This document shows, piece after piece, positions 7,192-15,791 of a stretch of 20,093 nucleotides of DNA (within the stretch, counting starts at the first letter, position 1; the number at the start of each line of letters is the position of its first letter). A model generated the notes under the pieces. The model worked only from the letters and a program-made list of their open reading frames with translations, ran no database searches and was not told the DNA's origin. The DNA lies in NCBI GenBank assembly GCA_002359495.1, contig DENB01000071.1, positions 54,773 through 74,865 on the forward strand, given 5' to 3'. This DNA is from Enterobacteriaceae bacterium UBA2655. Its GTDB lineage: Bacteria; Pseudomonadota; Gammaproteobacteria; Enterobacterales; Enterobacteriaceae. A program made the position numbers and the translations under genes.

Positions 7192-7350
7192 TTATGTAAG
7201 GAGAGGCGGTATTGATGGCCGAGGCAGCCCGGGCATTTGAATGATAGCGTTAAGATAAAGACCTTCATTGTCTGTTTTAAGAGCCGTCACCTTAACACCT
7301 TTCTCTCTTAACGTCTGTTTTTTCTTCGCATCAAATGTTATAAGCGACAT
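7192..7350 (-). CDS. Candidate 52-residue protein, unrecognised
   Basis: An ORF from ATG (7350) to TAA (7194-7192), starting MSLITFDAKKKQTLREKG, with a lysine-rich N-terminal half, then ALKTDNEGLYLNAIIQMPG and a proline-rich tail. Codon choice is AT-richer than in neighbouring genes (ATA, AGA, TTA present), suggesting foreign origin or relaxed selection. The ribosome site is poor: AGGG is only 3 bases from the ATG. A GTG at codon 21 has AAAGG about 7 bases upstream and would give 32 residues. It reads like real protein but could be a remnant. No function proposed. Confidence 0.3.
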   Translation of the reverse strand: MSLITFDAKKKQTLREKGVKVTALKTDNEGLYLNAIIQMPGLPRPSIPPLLT

Positions 7351-7385
7351 CCGCCCTGTAAGCCCCGGGCCATGAAAACCGCTTG

Positions 7386-7559
7386 TTAAAGGTCTTGCGT
7401 GATAAACAGAATAGAGCGGCGCTGCTGCTGAGCGAGCTGATGGCGTATGGCGTGAATGCGTTTATAACGCCGCGACTGCGATTCCAGCCAGCGGGCGCGG
7501 CGGAATTTTACCTGACGCAACATTCTCCAGCGGGCAACTTCATTTCTGCTTCTTCTCAT
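7386..7559 (-). CDS. yciY: Small basic protein YciY
   Basis: 57 residues, exactly the E. coli YciY length, with the same architecture: MRRSRNEVARWRMLRQ, then RRARWLESQSRRYKRIHAIR and a C-terminus SILFITQDL. The frame opens 11 codons earlier at 7592, but the ATG at 7559 has AGAGGA (7569-7564) 4 bases upstream and matches the E. coli start. The protein is strongly basic (many Arg/Lys) with no signal peptide. Its function is unknown; nucleic-acid binding is possible from charge alone. It is divergent from clsA, as in E. coli, sharing the 160-base region between them. Confidence 0.88.
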   Translation of the reverse strand: MRRSRNEVARWRMLRQVKFRRARWLESQSRRYKRIHAIRHQLAQQQRRSILFITQDL

Positions 7560-7664
7560 CACATCCTCTCTGGCTACGTTTACGCGGCGCATTATAAAGA
7601 TCTTCGCTGCAATGCCAAATCGGATCTCTTATCGATAACGCTCAACGATTAAGGGTTTCGTTGC

Positions 7665-7682
7665 TGTACGTCTGCACGTACA
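7665..7682. repeat. Inverted repeat upstream of clsA
   Basis: TGTACGT-CTGC-ACGTACA: perfect 7-bp arms around 4 bases, 38 bases before the clsA ATG and in the divergent yciY-clsA region. No T run follows. It looks like an operator or a small leader hairpin; the binding factor is unknown. Confidence 0.5.
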
Positions 7683-7719
7683 CTGCCCTCATCGAAGCGC
7701 GAACGGGATGTCCACTTAC

Positions 7720-9180
7720 ATGACCACTTTTTACACGCTTGTCAGCTGGCTGCTGCTGTTTGGATACTGGCTGCTGATCGCCAGCGTGACGCTGCGAATT
7801 TTGATGAAGCGACGGGCCGTCACTTCAGCAATGGCCTGGCTGTTGATTATTTTCATCCTGCCGCTGGTGGGAATTATCGCCTACCTTTCATTTGGCGAAT
7901 TGCATCTCGGCAAGCGGCGCGCCGAACGCGCGCGCACCATGTGGCCCTCGACCGCCCGCTGGCTGAATGAGCTAAAGCAGTGCCGTCATATTTTCGCCAC
8001 CGAGCACAGCGACGTCGCGCGCTCGCTGTTTCAGCTCTGCCGCAACCGTCAGGGCATCGCCGGCGTTAAGGGCAACCAGCTGCAGCTGCTGACCAGCTCC
8101 GACGACGTGATGCAGGCGCTGATCCGTGATATTCAGCTGGCGCGTCACAATATCGAAATGGTGTTCTATATCTGGCAGCCAAGCGGACTGGCGGACGAAG
8201 TCGCCGAATCCCTGATGGCCGCGTCGCGGCGCGGCGTACACTGCCGCCTGATGCTGGACTCCGCAGGCAGCGTCACCTTTTTTCGCAGCCCTTGGGCCGG
8301 CATGATGCGCAACGCCGGCATCGACGTGGTCGAAGCGCTGAAGGTTAGCCTGCTGCGCGTCTTTTTACGCCGTATGGATTTGCGCCAGCACCGCAAGGTG
8401 GTGCTGATCGACAACTACATCGCCTATACCGGCAGCATGAACCTGGTGGATCCGCGCTACTTTAAACAGGACGCCGGCGTAGGACAATGGGTCGATTTGA
8501 TGGCGCGCATGGAAGGGCCGGTGTCGACGACCATGGGCATCGTCTACGCCTGCGACTGGGAAATCGAAACCGGCAGACGCATCCTGCCGCCGCCGCCGAA
8601 CGGCAATATCATGCCCTTCGAGCAGGAGAGCGGCCATACCATTCAGGTTATCGCCTCCGGTCCCGGCTTTCCCGAAGATATGATCCATCAGGCGCTGCTG
8701 ACGGCGGTTTACTCTGCGCGCGAGCAGCTGATTATGACCACCCCCTATTTCGTGCCCAGCGACGATCTGCTGCACGCCATCTGCACCGCCGCGCAGCGCG
8801 GCGTGGATGTCAGCATTATCGTGCCGCTCCACAATGATTCGCTGCTGGTCGGCTGGGCGAGCCGCGCGTTTTTTACCGAACTGCTCGACGCCGGGGTAAA
8901 AATTTATCAGTTCGAAGGCGGCCTGCTGCATACCAAAAGCGTGCTGGTAGACGGGCAGCTGAGCATGGTCGGCACGGTCAACCTCGATATGCGCAGCCTG
9001 TGGCTTAACTTTGAAATCACGCTGGTTGTGGACGACGCCGGCTTCGGCAGCGATCTCGCCTGCGTGCAGGATGACTATATCGCCCGCTCGCGCCTGCTGG
9101 ACGGGCGTCGCTGGTCTAAACGCGCCTGGTGGCAACGTATCGTTGAACGACTGTTTTACTTCTTCAGTCCTTTGCTGTAA
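7720..9180 (+). CDS. clsA: Cardiolipin synthase A
   Basis: 486 residues from the ATG at 7720, identical in length to E. coli ClsA and beginning [10 protein letters not shown]. An ATG at 7708 would add four residues; GGGA (7705-7708) is 11 bases from 7720, so the start is not decided by the ribosome site. ClsA condenses two phosphatidylglycerol molecules into cardiolipin and glycerol at the inner membrane. Two N-terminal hydrophobic helices (about 7-25 and 36-57) precede two phospholipase-D HKD motifs: His224-Arg-Lys226 with Asp231 and GSMN, and His404-Thr-Lys406 with Asp411 and GTVN. It ends [11 protein letters not shown] as in E. coli. yciU follows in the same direction. Confidence 0.98.
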   Translation: MTTFYTLVSWLLLFGYWLLIASVTLRILMKRRAVTSAMAWLLIIFILPLVGIIAYLSFGELHLGKRRAERARTMWPSTARWLNELKQCRHIFATEHSDVARSLFQLCRNRQGIAGVKGNQLQLLTSSDDVMQALIRDIQLARHNIEMVFYIWQPSGLADEVAESLMAASRRGVHCRLMLDSAGSVTFFRSPWAGMMRNAGIDVVEALKVSLLRVFLRRMDLRQHRKVVLIDNYIAYTGSMNLVDPRYFKQDAGVGQWVDLMARMEGPVSTTMGIVYACDWEIETGRRILPPPPNGNIMPFEQESGHTIQVIASGPGFPEDMIHQALLTAVYSAREQLIMTTPYFVPSDDLLHAICTAAQRGVDVSIIVPLHNDSLLVGWASRAFFTELLDAGVKIYQFEGGLLHTKSVLVDGQLSMVGTVNLDMRSLWLNFEITLVVDDAGFGSDLACVQDDYIARSRLLDGRRWSKRAWWQRIVERLFYFFSPLL

Positions 9181-9224
9181 AACGAGCGAAAATGTTGAAT
9201 GCCTGCGGGCGCACGGGAAAGACC

Positions 9225-9548
9225 ATGGATTTAAATAATCGCCTTACTGAAGATGAAACGCTGGAACAGGCCTACGATATTTTTCTCGAACTGGCAGGCG
9301 ATAACCTCGATCCGGCAGATATCATTCTTTTCAACCTGCAATTTGAGGAGCGCGGCGGCGCCGAACTGTTCGACCCGTCAGAAGAGTGGCAGGAGCATGT
9401 GGACTTCGATATCAATCCTGACTTCTTTTCAGAAGTGGTGATTGGTCTGGGGGAAGCGGACGGCGAACCCATTACGGATGTGTTCGCGCGCATTCTGCTC
9501 TGCCGCGAGAAAGATCATAAGCTGTGCCATATTCTGTGGCGCGAATAA
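9225..9548 (+). CDS. yciU: Putative DNA-mimic protein YciU
   Basis: 107 residues (E. coli 109) of the YciU/HI1450 family. The start at 9225 gives [18 protein letters not shown], as in E. coli; the frame opens at 9192, but those extra residues are not conserved. About a quarter of residues are Asp or Glu. The Haemophilus homologue HI1450 was proposed from its structure to mimic double-stranded DNA and to bind HU. Signature segments [25 protein letters not shown] and [14 protein letters not shown] are intact. It lies 44 bases after clsA and is probably cotranscribed. A cellular role in enterobacteria is not established. Confidence 0.94.
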   Translation: MDLNNRLTEDETLEQAYDIFLELAGDNLDPADIILFNLQFEERGGAELFDPSEEWQEHVDFDINPDFFSEVVIGLGEADGEPITDVFARILLCREKDHKLCHILWRE

Positions 9549-9570
9549 CGCGCTGCGCAGAGACAATAAA

Positions 9571-9597
9571 AAGCCGGGTGATAAACCCGGCTTTTTT
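9571..9597. terminator. Bidirectional terminator between yciU and oppF
   Basis: A 9-bp stem, AAGCCGGGT (9571-9579) and ACCCGGCTT (9585-9593), with a 5-base loop, extendable by A-T pairs. T6 follows on the plus strand and T5 on the minus strand, so it can end both clsA-yciU and the opp operon. Confidence 0.93.
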
Positions 9598-9604
9598 GTG
9601 GCCC

Positions 9605-10606
9605 TTACAACGGGTCGACTTTAAGGCAGGATACCGCGTGGCGGAAACTCCCCTCCAGCAGCGGTCGGGTTTTGGCGCACTCCGGTCCGGCAATGGGACA
9701 GCGGGTGCGGAAAACGCAGCCGGACGGCGGATTGATCGGCGACGGCAGCTCCCCTTCCAGCAGCTGGATCTGCTTGTTCTTCTCCAGATCCGGGTCGGGA
9801 ATCGGTACGGCCGACATTAGCGCCCGGGTGTAAGGGTGCTGCGGATTGTTGTAGACCGCATCATAGGTGCCCAGCTCGACCGCATGGCCGAGATACATCA
9901 CCAGCACACGGTCGGAGATATGCTTCACTACCGCTAAGTCATGGGCGATGAAGATCAGCGAAAGCCCCATTTCGCGCTGCAGCTGCTGCAGCAGGTTGAC
10001 CACCTGCGCCTGAATCGAGACGTCGAGCGCGGAAACCGGCTCGTCGCAGATGATCAGCTTCGGCTCCAGAATCAACGCCCGGGCGATGCCGATACGCTGG
10101 CACTGGCCGCCGGAAAACTCATGGGGATAGCGGTTAATCAGGTTCGGCAGCAGGCCGACCTTCATCATCATCGCCTTGACGCGATCCTTTATTTCCTGGC
10201 GCGGCATGTTGGGATGATAGGTGCGCAGCGGCTCGGCGATGATGTCGCCGATAGTCATGCGCGGGTTCAGGGACGCCAGCGGGTCCTGAAAAATCATCTG
10301 AATGTCGCTGCGCGCTTTACGCCACTCTTCGGGGCTCTGCCCCAGCAAATCGCGGCTCAGCCAGGCGACGCGGCCATCGGTGGCTTTCACCAGTCCGATA
10401 ATGGCGCGCGCCAATGTCGATTTGCCGCAGCCCGATTCGCCTACCACGCCCAGCGTCTCGCCCTCATACAGACGCAGGCTGACGCCATCGACCGCCTTCA
10501 GGGTTTTCGGCGGCTGCCAGAACCACTGCCTGCCGTCTTTAATGTCGAAATGCACTTTGAGATCGGCGATCTCGAGTAAAACTTTTTTTTCAGCTACGGC
10601 GTTCAT
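9605..10606 (-). CDS. oppF: Oligopeptide ABC transporter ATPase OppF
   Basis: 333 residues (E. coli 334). One of the two ATPases that power oligopeptide import through OppBC. Walker A is GESGCGKST (residues 56-64), the Q-loop is in [11 protein letters not shown], the signature is FSGGQCQR, Walker B is [12 protein letters not shown], and the switch His is in FIAHDLAVV. The C-terminal oligopeptide-transporter extension contains cysteines in [15 protein letters not shown] and a later VSCL; related Dpp/Opp ATPases can hold an iron-sulphur cluster there. The ATG overlaps the oppD stop as ATGA, with GGAGG inside the end of oppD, so it is translationally coupled. Last gene of the operon. Confidence 0.98.
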   Translation of the reverse strand: MNAVAEKKVLLEIADLKVHFDIKDGRQWFWQPPKTLKAVDGVSLRLYEGETLGVVGESGCGKSTLARAIIGLVKATDGRVAWLSRDLLGQSPEEWRKARSDIQMIFQDPLASLNPRMTIGDIIAEPLRTYHPNMPRQEIKDRVKAMMMKVGLLPNLINRYPHEFSGGQCQRIGIARALILEPKLIICDEPVSALDVSIQAQVVNLLQQLQREMGLSLIFIAHDLAVVKHISDRVLVMYLGHAVELGTYDAVYNNPQHPYTRALMSAVPIPDPDLEKNKQIQLLEGELPSPINPPSGCVFRTRCPIAGPECAKTRPLLEGSFRHAVSCLKVDPL

Positions 10607-11616
10607 ACTAACTCCTCCACCGGCTTAAAGCAGGCGCGCAGGCGGCCTTGCGCAAAAGGCTCCAGCGGCGGCGACGTGGCGCAGATATCCATGGCGTAGG
10701 GGCAACGCGGCTGGAACGGACAGCCCTGCGGCAGACGCAGCAGGTTCGGCGGATTGCCCGGAATGGTCATCAGCGTTTCCCCTTCCGCATCCAGGCGCGG
10801 CACGGCGTTGAGCAGGCCGATAGAGTACGGGTGCGCGGGCTGATAGAACACATCGCGCGCCTGACCGTACTCCATGGTGCGTCCGGCATACATTACCAGC
10901 ACTTTATCGCAAATCCCGGCGACCACGCCGAGATCGTGGGTGATCATAATGATGGCGGTATTGAATTCGCGCTTCAGCTCGTTGAGCAGCGTCATGATCT
11001 GCGCCTGCACGGTGACGTCGAGCGCGGTTGTCGGCTCGTCGGCGATCAGCAGCTTCGGCCGACAGAGCAGCGCCATTGCGATCATCACGCGCTGGCGCAT
11101 CCCGCCGGAGAACTCATGCGGAAACATCTTCATGCGCTTACGCGCTTCCGGCATTTTTACCGCATCCAGCATCCGCACCGACTCCTCGAACGCCTGCGAG
11201 CCGCTCATCCCCTTATGCAGCTTCAGCACTTCCATCAGTTGATCGCCCACGCGCATATAGGGGTTGAGCGAGGTCATGGGATCCTGAAAAATCATCGCTA
11301 TTTGCTCGGCGCGCAGGCGATTGAGCGCTTTTTCCGGCAGGTTGAGGATCTCCTGGCCGTCGAAACGCGCCGATCCTTCAATGCGCCCATTTTTCGCCAG
11401 CAGTCCCATCAGCGCGAAAGCGGTTTGCGATTTACCGGAGCCGGATTCGCCTACGATCCCCAGCGTCTCGCCCGCCCGCAGCGAAAAGTTGAGATCGTTT
11501 ACCGCCGTGACATCGCCGTCATGGGTATTGAAAGTGACGCGCAAATCCTTCACGTCCAGCAGCCGTTCATTTCCCGCACCGGCAGCCCGCTTCGGCTGAA
11601 ATTCATGAATAGTCAT
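10603..11616 (-). CDS. oppD: Oligopeptide ABC transporter ATPase OppD
   Basis: 337 residues, as in E. coli. Partner ATPase of OppF. Walker A is GESGSGKSQ (56-64), with the family's Gln after the Ser; the Q-loop is [16 protein letters not shown], the signature FSGGMRQR, Walker [13 protein letters not shown], and the switch His is in MITHDLGVV. The C-terminal extension has [25 protein letters not shown] and a later ACF, the four-cysteine arrangement of this subfamily. The first 16 residues differ from E. coli, as is usual. AAGGAG (11629-11624) is 7 bases before the ATG and overlaps the oppC stop (TAAGGAG). Confidence 0.98.
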   Translation of the reverse strand: MTIHEFQPKRAAGAGNERLLDVKDLRVTFNTHDGDVTAVNDLNFSLRAGETLGIVGESGSGKSQTAFALMGLLAKNGRIEGSARFDGQEILNLPEKALNRLRAEQIAMIFQDPMTSLNPYMRVGDQLMEVLKLHKGMSGSQAFEESVRMLDAVKMPEARKRMKMFPHEFSGGMRQRVMIAMALLCRPKLLIADEPTTALDVTVQAQIMTLLNELKREFNTAIIMITHDLGVVAGICDKVLVMYAGRTMEYGQARDVFYQPAHPYSIGLLNAVPRLDAEGETLMTIPGNPPNLLRLPQGCPFQPRCPYAMDICATSPPLEPFAQGRLRACFKPVEELV

Positions 11617-11627
11617 CGGGAAACTCC

Positions 11628-12536
11628 TTACCTGTCTTTCGGGTCGAGGGCGTCGCGCAGGCCATCGCCAATAAAGTTAAAGCAGAACAACGTCACCACC
11701 AAGAAACCGGCCGGGAACATCAGCAACCAGGGCGAAACTTCCATTGAGTTGGCGCCGTCGCTTAACAGCGCCCCCCAGCTGCTCAGCGGCTCCTGCGTTC
11801 CCAGCCCAAGGAAGCTGAGAAAGGATTCGAACAGAATCATGCTGGGCACCAGCAGCGACGCATAAACCACCACCACGCCAAGCACGTTGGGCACGATATG
11901 ACGCAGCACGATACTGCGGGTGGAGACGCCGCCGACCTGCGCCGCCTCGATAAACTCTTTGCGCTTCAGGCCCAGGGTCTGGCCGCGTACGATACGCGCC
12001 ATATCCAGCCAGGAGACCATGCCGATGGCGACGAAGATCAGCAGAATGTTGCGGCCGAAAAAGGTGACCAGCAGGATGACGAAAAACATAAAGGGAAACG
12101 AGTTCAGGATCTCCAGAATGCGCATCATCACCGAGTCGGTTTTACCGCCCAGATAGCCGGCGGCGGAACCGTAAAGCGTGCCGACGACCACCGCGATTAA
12201 CGCCGAGGCGATACCTACCATCAGCGAGATGCGGCCGCCGATCGCCACGCGCACCAGCAGGTCGCGCCCGGAGGAGTCGGTTCCGAACCAGTGGCCGGAG
12301 GTGGTATCGGGCGGCGCCGACATCATGCTCCAGTCGGTATCGTCATAGGCGAACTGAGAGAGCCAGGGGGCGAAAATCACAAACAGCGCGATCAGCATCA
12401 GGATCAGCAGGCTGACCAGCGCGGCGCGGTTATGAATGAAACGACGTCGGGCGTCCTGCCACAGGCTGCGCCCCTCCACTTCCAGCTTTTCACTGAAAGC
12501 GTCAAGAGCTTCGCTGTTTTTCTTACTCAATATCAT
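11628..12536 (-). CDS. oppC: Oligopeptide permease membrane subunit OppC
   Basis: 302 residues, as in E. coli, from the ATG at 12536 with GGGGAG (12548-12543) 6 bases upstream. The frame is open further to a TTG at 12554, but that would run into the end of oppB. Inner-membrane permease half of the Opp importer. An N-terminal helix ([20 protein letters not shown]) and a periplasmic segment ([22 protein letters not shown]) precede five helices. The EAA loop that docks onto the ATPases is [20 protein letters not shown]. It ends [17 protein letters not shown]. It starts 14 bases after oppB. Confidence 0.98.
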   Translation of the reverse strand: MILSKKNSEALDAFSEKLEVEGRSLWQDARRRFIHNRAALVSLLILMLIALFVIFAPWLSQFAYDDTDWSMMSAPPDTTSGHWFGTDSSGRDLLVRVAIGGRISLMVGIASALIAVVVGTLYGSAAGYLGGKTDSVMMRILEILNSFPFMFFVILLVTFFGRNILLIFVAIGMVSWLDMARIVRGQTLGLKRKEFIEAAQVGGVSTRSIVLRHIVPNVLGVVVVYASLLVPSMILFESFLSFLGLGTQEPLSSWGALLSDGANSMEVSPWLLMFPAGFLVVTLFCFNFIGDGLRDALDPKDR

Positions 12537-12550
12537 TGCGAGCTCCCCGA

Positions 12551-13471
12551 TCAATAACGAATTTTTGGATCGATTACGGCGTAAAGCACGTCGACAATCG
12601 CATTAAACAAGATGGTCAGCCCGCCCACCAGAATGGTCAGACTCATCACCAGCGAGTAGTCGCGGTTCAGCGCGCCGTTCACGAACAGCTGGCCGATGCC
12701 CGGCAGCCCGTAGATGGATTCGATCACCATCGAACCGGTGATGATGCCGACAAACGCGGGTCCCATATAGGAGATTACCGGCAGCAGCGCCGGCTTCAGC
12801 GCATGACGCAGCACGATACGGCGCAGCGGCAGACCTTTAGCGCGCGCGGTACGGATAAAGTTGGAGTGCATCACTTCAATCATCGAGCCGCGCGTAATGC
12901 GGGCGATGCTGGCGATATAGGCCAGCGAGAGCGCGACCATCGGCAGCAGCATATATTGCCACTGGCCGCCGTTCCAGCCGCCGCCGGGCAGCCACCTCAG
13001 GGTAATGGCGAATATCAACACCAGCAGCGGCGCGACCACGAAGCTCGGTATCACCACGCCGGTCATCGCGACACCCATCACCGCATAGTCCCACAGGCTG
13101 TTTTGCCGCAGCGCGGCGATTACCCCCGCCGTTACGCCCAGAATCATCGCCAGCACGAAGGCCGCCAGCCCCAGCTTAGCGGAGACGGGAAAGGCGTGCG
13201 CGACCAGATAGTTGACGCTGTAATCCTTGTATTTAAACGAGGGGCCGAAGTCGCCATGCGCCAACTGAACCAGATAATCGACATACTGTTTGCCAATGGG
13301 ATCGTTGAGATGATACTTCGCTTCGATATTGGCCATCACTTCCGGAGAGAGCGTACGTTCGCCGCTGAACGGGCTGCCGGGCGCCAGACGCATCATAAAG
13401 AACGAGATGGTGATGAGTACGAAGAGCGTCGGAATCGCTTCCAGAAGCCGACGCAGAATAAATTTTAACAT
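12551..13471 (-). CDS. oppB: Oligopeptide permease membrane subunit OppB
   Basis: 306 residues, as in E. coli. The other inner-membrane half of the peptide channel. The N-terminal helix LLEAIPTLFVLITISFFMMR is followed by the family segment LAPGSPFSGERTLSPE, then five more helices. The EAA loop is MIEVMHSNFIRTARAKGLPL with RHALKPALLP after it. It ends IVDVLYAVIDPKIRY. The ribosome site is modest (CAGG about 8 bases before the ATG). A strong GC hairpin lies in the 79-base gap from oppA, so expression is expected to be lower than that of oppA. Confidence 0.98.
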   Translation of the reverse strand: MLKFILRRLLEAIPTLFVLITISFFMMRLAPGSPFSGERTLSPEVMANIEAKYHLNDPIGKQYVDYLVQLAHGDFGPSFKYKDYSVNYLVAHAFPVSAKLGLAAFVLAMILGVTAGVIAALRQNSLWDYAVMGVAMTGVVIPSFVVAPLLVLIFAITLRWLPGGGWNGGQWQYMLLPMVALSLAYIASIARITRGSMIEVMHSNFIRTARAKGLPLRRIVLRHALKPALLPVISYMGPAFVGIITGSMVIESIYGLPGIGQLFVNGALNRDYSLVMSLTILVGGLTILFNAIVDVLYAVIDPKIRY

Positions 13472-13508
13472 TGCCGTACCTGCCAGGCTGTTGCTTCACA
13501 AAGTAAAA

Positions 13509-13528
13509 GGCGGCGCCGCAGCGCCGCC
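13509..13528 (-). terminator. Strong hairpin between oppA and oppB
   Basis: GGCGGCGC (13509-13516) and GCGCCGCC (13521-13528): a perfect 8-bp all-GC stem with a 4-base loop. In the direction of opp transcription it is followed by TTTTACTTTG, a short interrupted T run. That fits partial termination or 3'-end protection of oppA mRNA, raising OppA over OppBCDF. A stem-loop at this place has been described in Salmonella. Confidence 0.8.
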
Positions 13529-13550
13529 ACTGTCGATAGCCTGAGTGCTA

Positions 13551-15182
13551 TTAATGTTTAATGATATACAGATTTTTATCGAGAGATTTGTCCAGCGGAT
13601 CTTTGCCGGTATAGCCGCCCACGTAAGGTTTCACCAGACGCGCATTTACGTAGTAGTAAACCGGCACGATGGCGGAATCTTTATCGAGAATTTTCTCGGC
13701 AGACTGGTAATCCGCCGCGCGCGCTTTGTCATCCGCCGCGCTCAGCGCATCTTTCAACGCCTTATCAAAATCAGCGCTCTTATAGTGCGCGGTATTGTTG
13801 CTGCTGTCGCTCAGCATGGTATTGAGGAACGAAGTCGGTTCGTTGTAGTCCGCACACCAGGCAGCGCGCGCCACGTCGAAGTTGCCCTGATGACGCGTGT
13901 CCAGATAGGTTTTCCACTCCTGGTTTTCCAGCTTCACGTTTACGCCGAGATTTTTCTTCCAGATAGACGCCGCCGCGATCGCCAGTTTTTTATGCAGATC
14001 GGAAGTGTTGTACAGCAGGTTGAAGGTCAGCGGCTTGTCTGCGGTATAGCCCGCGTCGGCCAGCAGCTTTTTCGCTTCTTCGTTGCGCTTATTCTGATCC
14101 CACTTGAACCAGTCCGGCGGCAGCAGATCGACGCCGTCAGTGGCCGGCGGAGTATAGCTATAGGCTGGCATCTGGCCCTGCGCCAGCACTTTATTGACGA
14201 TGATGTCGCGGTCGATGCCCAGCTTCAGCGCAGCGCGCACGCGCGGATCGGTAAACGGCGCCTTCTGGTTATTGATTTCGTAATAGTAGGTGCAGAGATA
14301 AGGATCGATATGCAGCTCTTTGCCGTTATCGCGCTGCAGCTTTTTAAACAGCTCGATCGGCATGTTGTTATAGGTGATGTCGCTGCCGCTTTCCGAGAAG
14401 TAGCGGTTAACGTCGCTCACTTCGGAGTTGATTGGCAGGAAGGTCACCTTATTCAGCACGGTGTGCGTGTTATCCCAGTACTGCGGGTTGCGCACCAGGG
14501 TCACGCGTTCGTTGATGACGTGCGACTCCAGCTTGAACGCGCCGTTGCCTACCCAGTTTTGCGGCTGCGTCCATTGGTCGCCGAATTTTTCGATAGCCGG
14601 TTTGTACACCGGTGACATGACGGAGTTGATCAGCAGCTTATAAAAATAGGGAACCGGCTCGCTCAGCGTTACTTCCAGCGTGTGATCGTCAATCGCTTTC
14701 ACGCCCAGTTCAGAGGTCGGCTTTTTACCGGCGATGATGTCGTCCACGTTGAGCAGATGACCATATTGCAGATAGCTGGCGTAGGGCGACGCGGTTTTCG
14801 GATCGGCCAGACGCTGCCAGCTGTAGACGAAATCCTGCGCGGTTACCGGTTCGCCGTTGGACCATTTTGCATTATTGCGCAGGTGGAAAGTCCAGACTTT
14901 AAAATCTTTATTTTCCCATTTCTCCGCAACGCCCGGGATCGGATGCCCGTCGTCATAGCTGATGATCAAACCTTCGTAGAGATCGCGCGCGATGTTATCT
15001 TCCGGCACCCCTTCGATCTTATGCGGATCCAGCGACTGCACTTCGTCGCCGTTGCCGCGCACCAGCTCCTGTTTGGCGGCTAATTCCACGCCGGCCGGCA
15101 CCGTAGCCGCCAGCGCGTTCTGTCCCGCCAGCGCGGCAACCACGCCTAAGGCGATCAGACTTTTTTTCGTGATGTTGGTCAT
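13551..15182 (-). CDS. oppA: Periplasmic oligopeptide-binding protein OppA
   Basis: 543 residues, as in E. coli. It captures peptides of two to five residues in the periplasm and delivers them to OppBCDF. The signal peptide is residues 1-25 (KKSLIALGVVAALAGQNALA), with the mature protein from ATVPAGVELA. SBP_bac_5 landmarks are intact: QSLDPHKIEGVPEDN, RNNAKWSNGEPVTAQDFVYSW, NWVGNGAFKLESHVINE and NLGVNVKLENQEWKTY. Two cysteines (in YLCTYYY and AAWCADYN) match the conserved disulphide of E. coli OppA. TGGAG (15194-15190) is 7 bases before the ATG. The A-rich leader containing ACGACAATAAA is a plausible target for the G/U-rich arm of the sRNA GcvB, which represses oppA in relatives; that is inference. 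Confidence 0.99.
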   Translation of the reverse strand: MTNITKKSLIALGVVAALAGQNALAATVPAGVELAAKQELVRGNGDEVQSLDPHKIEGVPEDNIARDLYEGLIISYDDGHPIPGVAEKWENKDFKVWTFHLRNNAKWSNGEPVTAQDFVYSWQRLADPKTASPYASYLQYGHLLNVDDIIAGKKPTSELGVKAIDDHTLEVTLSEPVPYFYKLLINSVMSPVYKPAIEKFGDQWTQPQNWVGNGAFKLESHVINERVTLVRNPQYWDNTHTVLNKVTFLPINSEVSDVNRYFSESGSDITYNNMPIELFKKLQRDNGKELHIDPYLCTYYYEINNQKAPFTDPRVRAALKLGIDRDIIVNKVLAQGQMPAYSYTPPATDGVDLLPPDWFKWDQNKRNEEAKKLLADAGYTADKPLTFNLLYNTSDLHKKLAIAAASIWKKNLGVNVKLENQEWKTYLDTRHQGNFDVARAAWCADYNEPTSFLNTMLSDSSNNTAHYKSADFDKALKDALSAADDKARAADYQSAEKILDKDSAIVPVYYYVNARLVKPYVGGYTGKDPLDKSLDKNLYIIKH

Positions 15183-15211
15183 TATTACGCTCCAGTTTTT
15201 TTTATTGTCGT

Positions 15212-15276
15212 CGCAGGCGTATTTGCTGCGGCGTCCCCCGTTTCCGGGACGCTTCCTGTGTTTTTTCAGGAAGCGT
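15212..15276 (-). promoter_or_regulatory. Structured oppA leader with overlapping hairpins
   Basis: Hairpin A: ACGCTTCCTG (15276-15267) pairs with CAGGAAGCGT (15258-15249), 10 bp with an 8-base A-rich loop. Hairpin B: GCGTCCC (15252-15246) pairs with GGGACGC (15237-15231), 7 bp. They share 15249-15252, so both cannot form fully at once. A third small stem, CGCAG/CTGCG, lies at 15212-15230, then the A-rich ribosome site region. Hairpin A begins directly after the stop codon of the upstream oppA-like ORF. Confidence 0.6.
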
Positions 15277-15693
15277 TCATTGACCCCTTAAGGTGGTCTT
15301 GCCATGGCGGCGCGCATCCCGGCTGTCTCGTCGGGTATGCCCGTCGCTCAATACTGCTTGATGAAGTAATGCATTAAATTGGGCTGATTCAACGGCGGCG
15401 CGCTGCGCAACGCCGTTTACCGTCAGGCTTTTCGCCAGTAGCGCATTGATAGCCGGATTACGCCCGCAGGCAGTATCAGCAATAGCGCCGCTGGGAAAGT
15501 TGTCTGGAAAAATGCCATCAGTTTTAGACGAATTAGGAGACGACACCCCAGTGCCGTAATTCATGACGATACGCTGATCGGGTGCCAGCTCAATGCCCGC
15601 CGACGCGCTGGCGGCATGGCCAGGCGACATAATGGCAAACGGACAAAGCGCAGCGGATAAAACGCTTTTTTGCGGCGCAACAACCCTTTTCAT
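15277..15693 (-). pseudogene. Probable oppA-like remnant
   Basis: A 138-codon ORF (ATG 15693, TGA 15279-15277) directly upstream of oppA on the same strand. It has a signal-peptide-like start (MKRVVAPQKSVLSAALCPFA, cleavage likely after HAAS or nearby), then AGIELAPDQRIVMNYGTG. Aligned without gaps to this window's OppA from AGVELAAKQELV, I count 14 identities in 34 residues, ending in DN of both (GIFPDN against GVPEDN). After that the similarity stops, apart from a possible DGH near the C-terminus. OppA is 543 residues, so this is a fragment. No good ribosome site is visible (AAGG is over 12 bases away). Most likely a decayed tandem copy of oppA; a short secreted protein is the alternative. 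Confidence 0.5.
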
Positions 15694-15758
15694 CAAAACA
15701 CGTCAACCTTCAAACAAAATGCCCGATAGTGGAGAAGCAAAATCCATACTCACTTTAC

Positions 15759-15771
15759 TTTCGGACCGAAA
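15759..15771. repeat. Palindrome near a candidate opp promoter
   Basis: TTTCGG-A-CCGAAA: perfect 6-bp arms around one base. A second CCGAAAAA lies at 15786-15793. It falls just downstream of the candidate start point near 15785, a usual place for an operator. The binding factor is unknown. Confidence 0.4.
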
Positions 15772-15791
15772 AAAATGGCGGTGCGCCGAAA

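Noticed and set aside
8365..9135. 256-codon minus-strand ORF
   Set aside because: Antisense to clsA over its catalytic HKD motifs; composition is that of a shadow frame.
10648..11865. 405-codon plus-strand ORF
   Set aside because: Antisense to oppD and the end of oppC; His/Gln/Arg-rich composition typical of a shadow frame of GC-rich genes.
12536..13468. 310-codon plus-strand ORF
   Set aside because: Antisense to oppB; dominated by His, Gln and Arg, with no domain.
13545..14615. 356-codon plus-strand ORF
   Set aside because: Antisense to oppA, which is secure; no recognisable domain and an Arg/Val/Phe-rich shadow composition.
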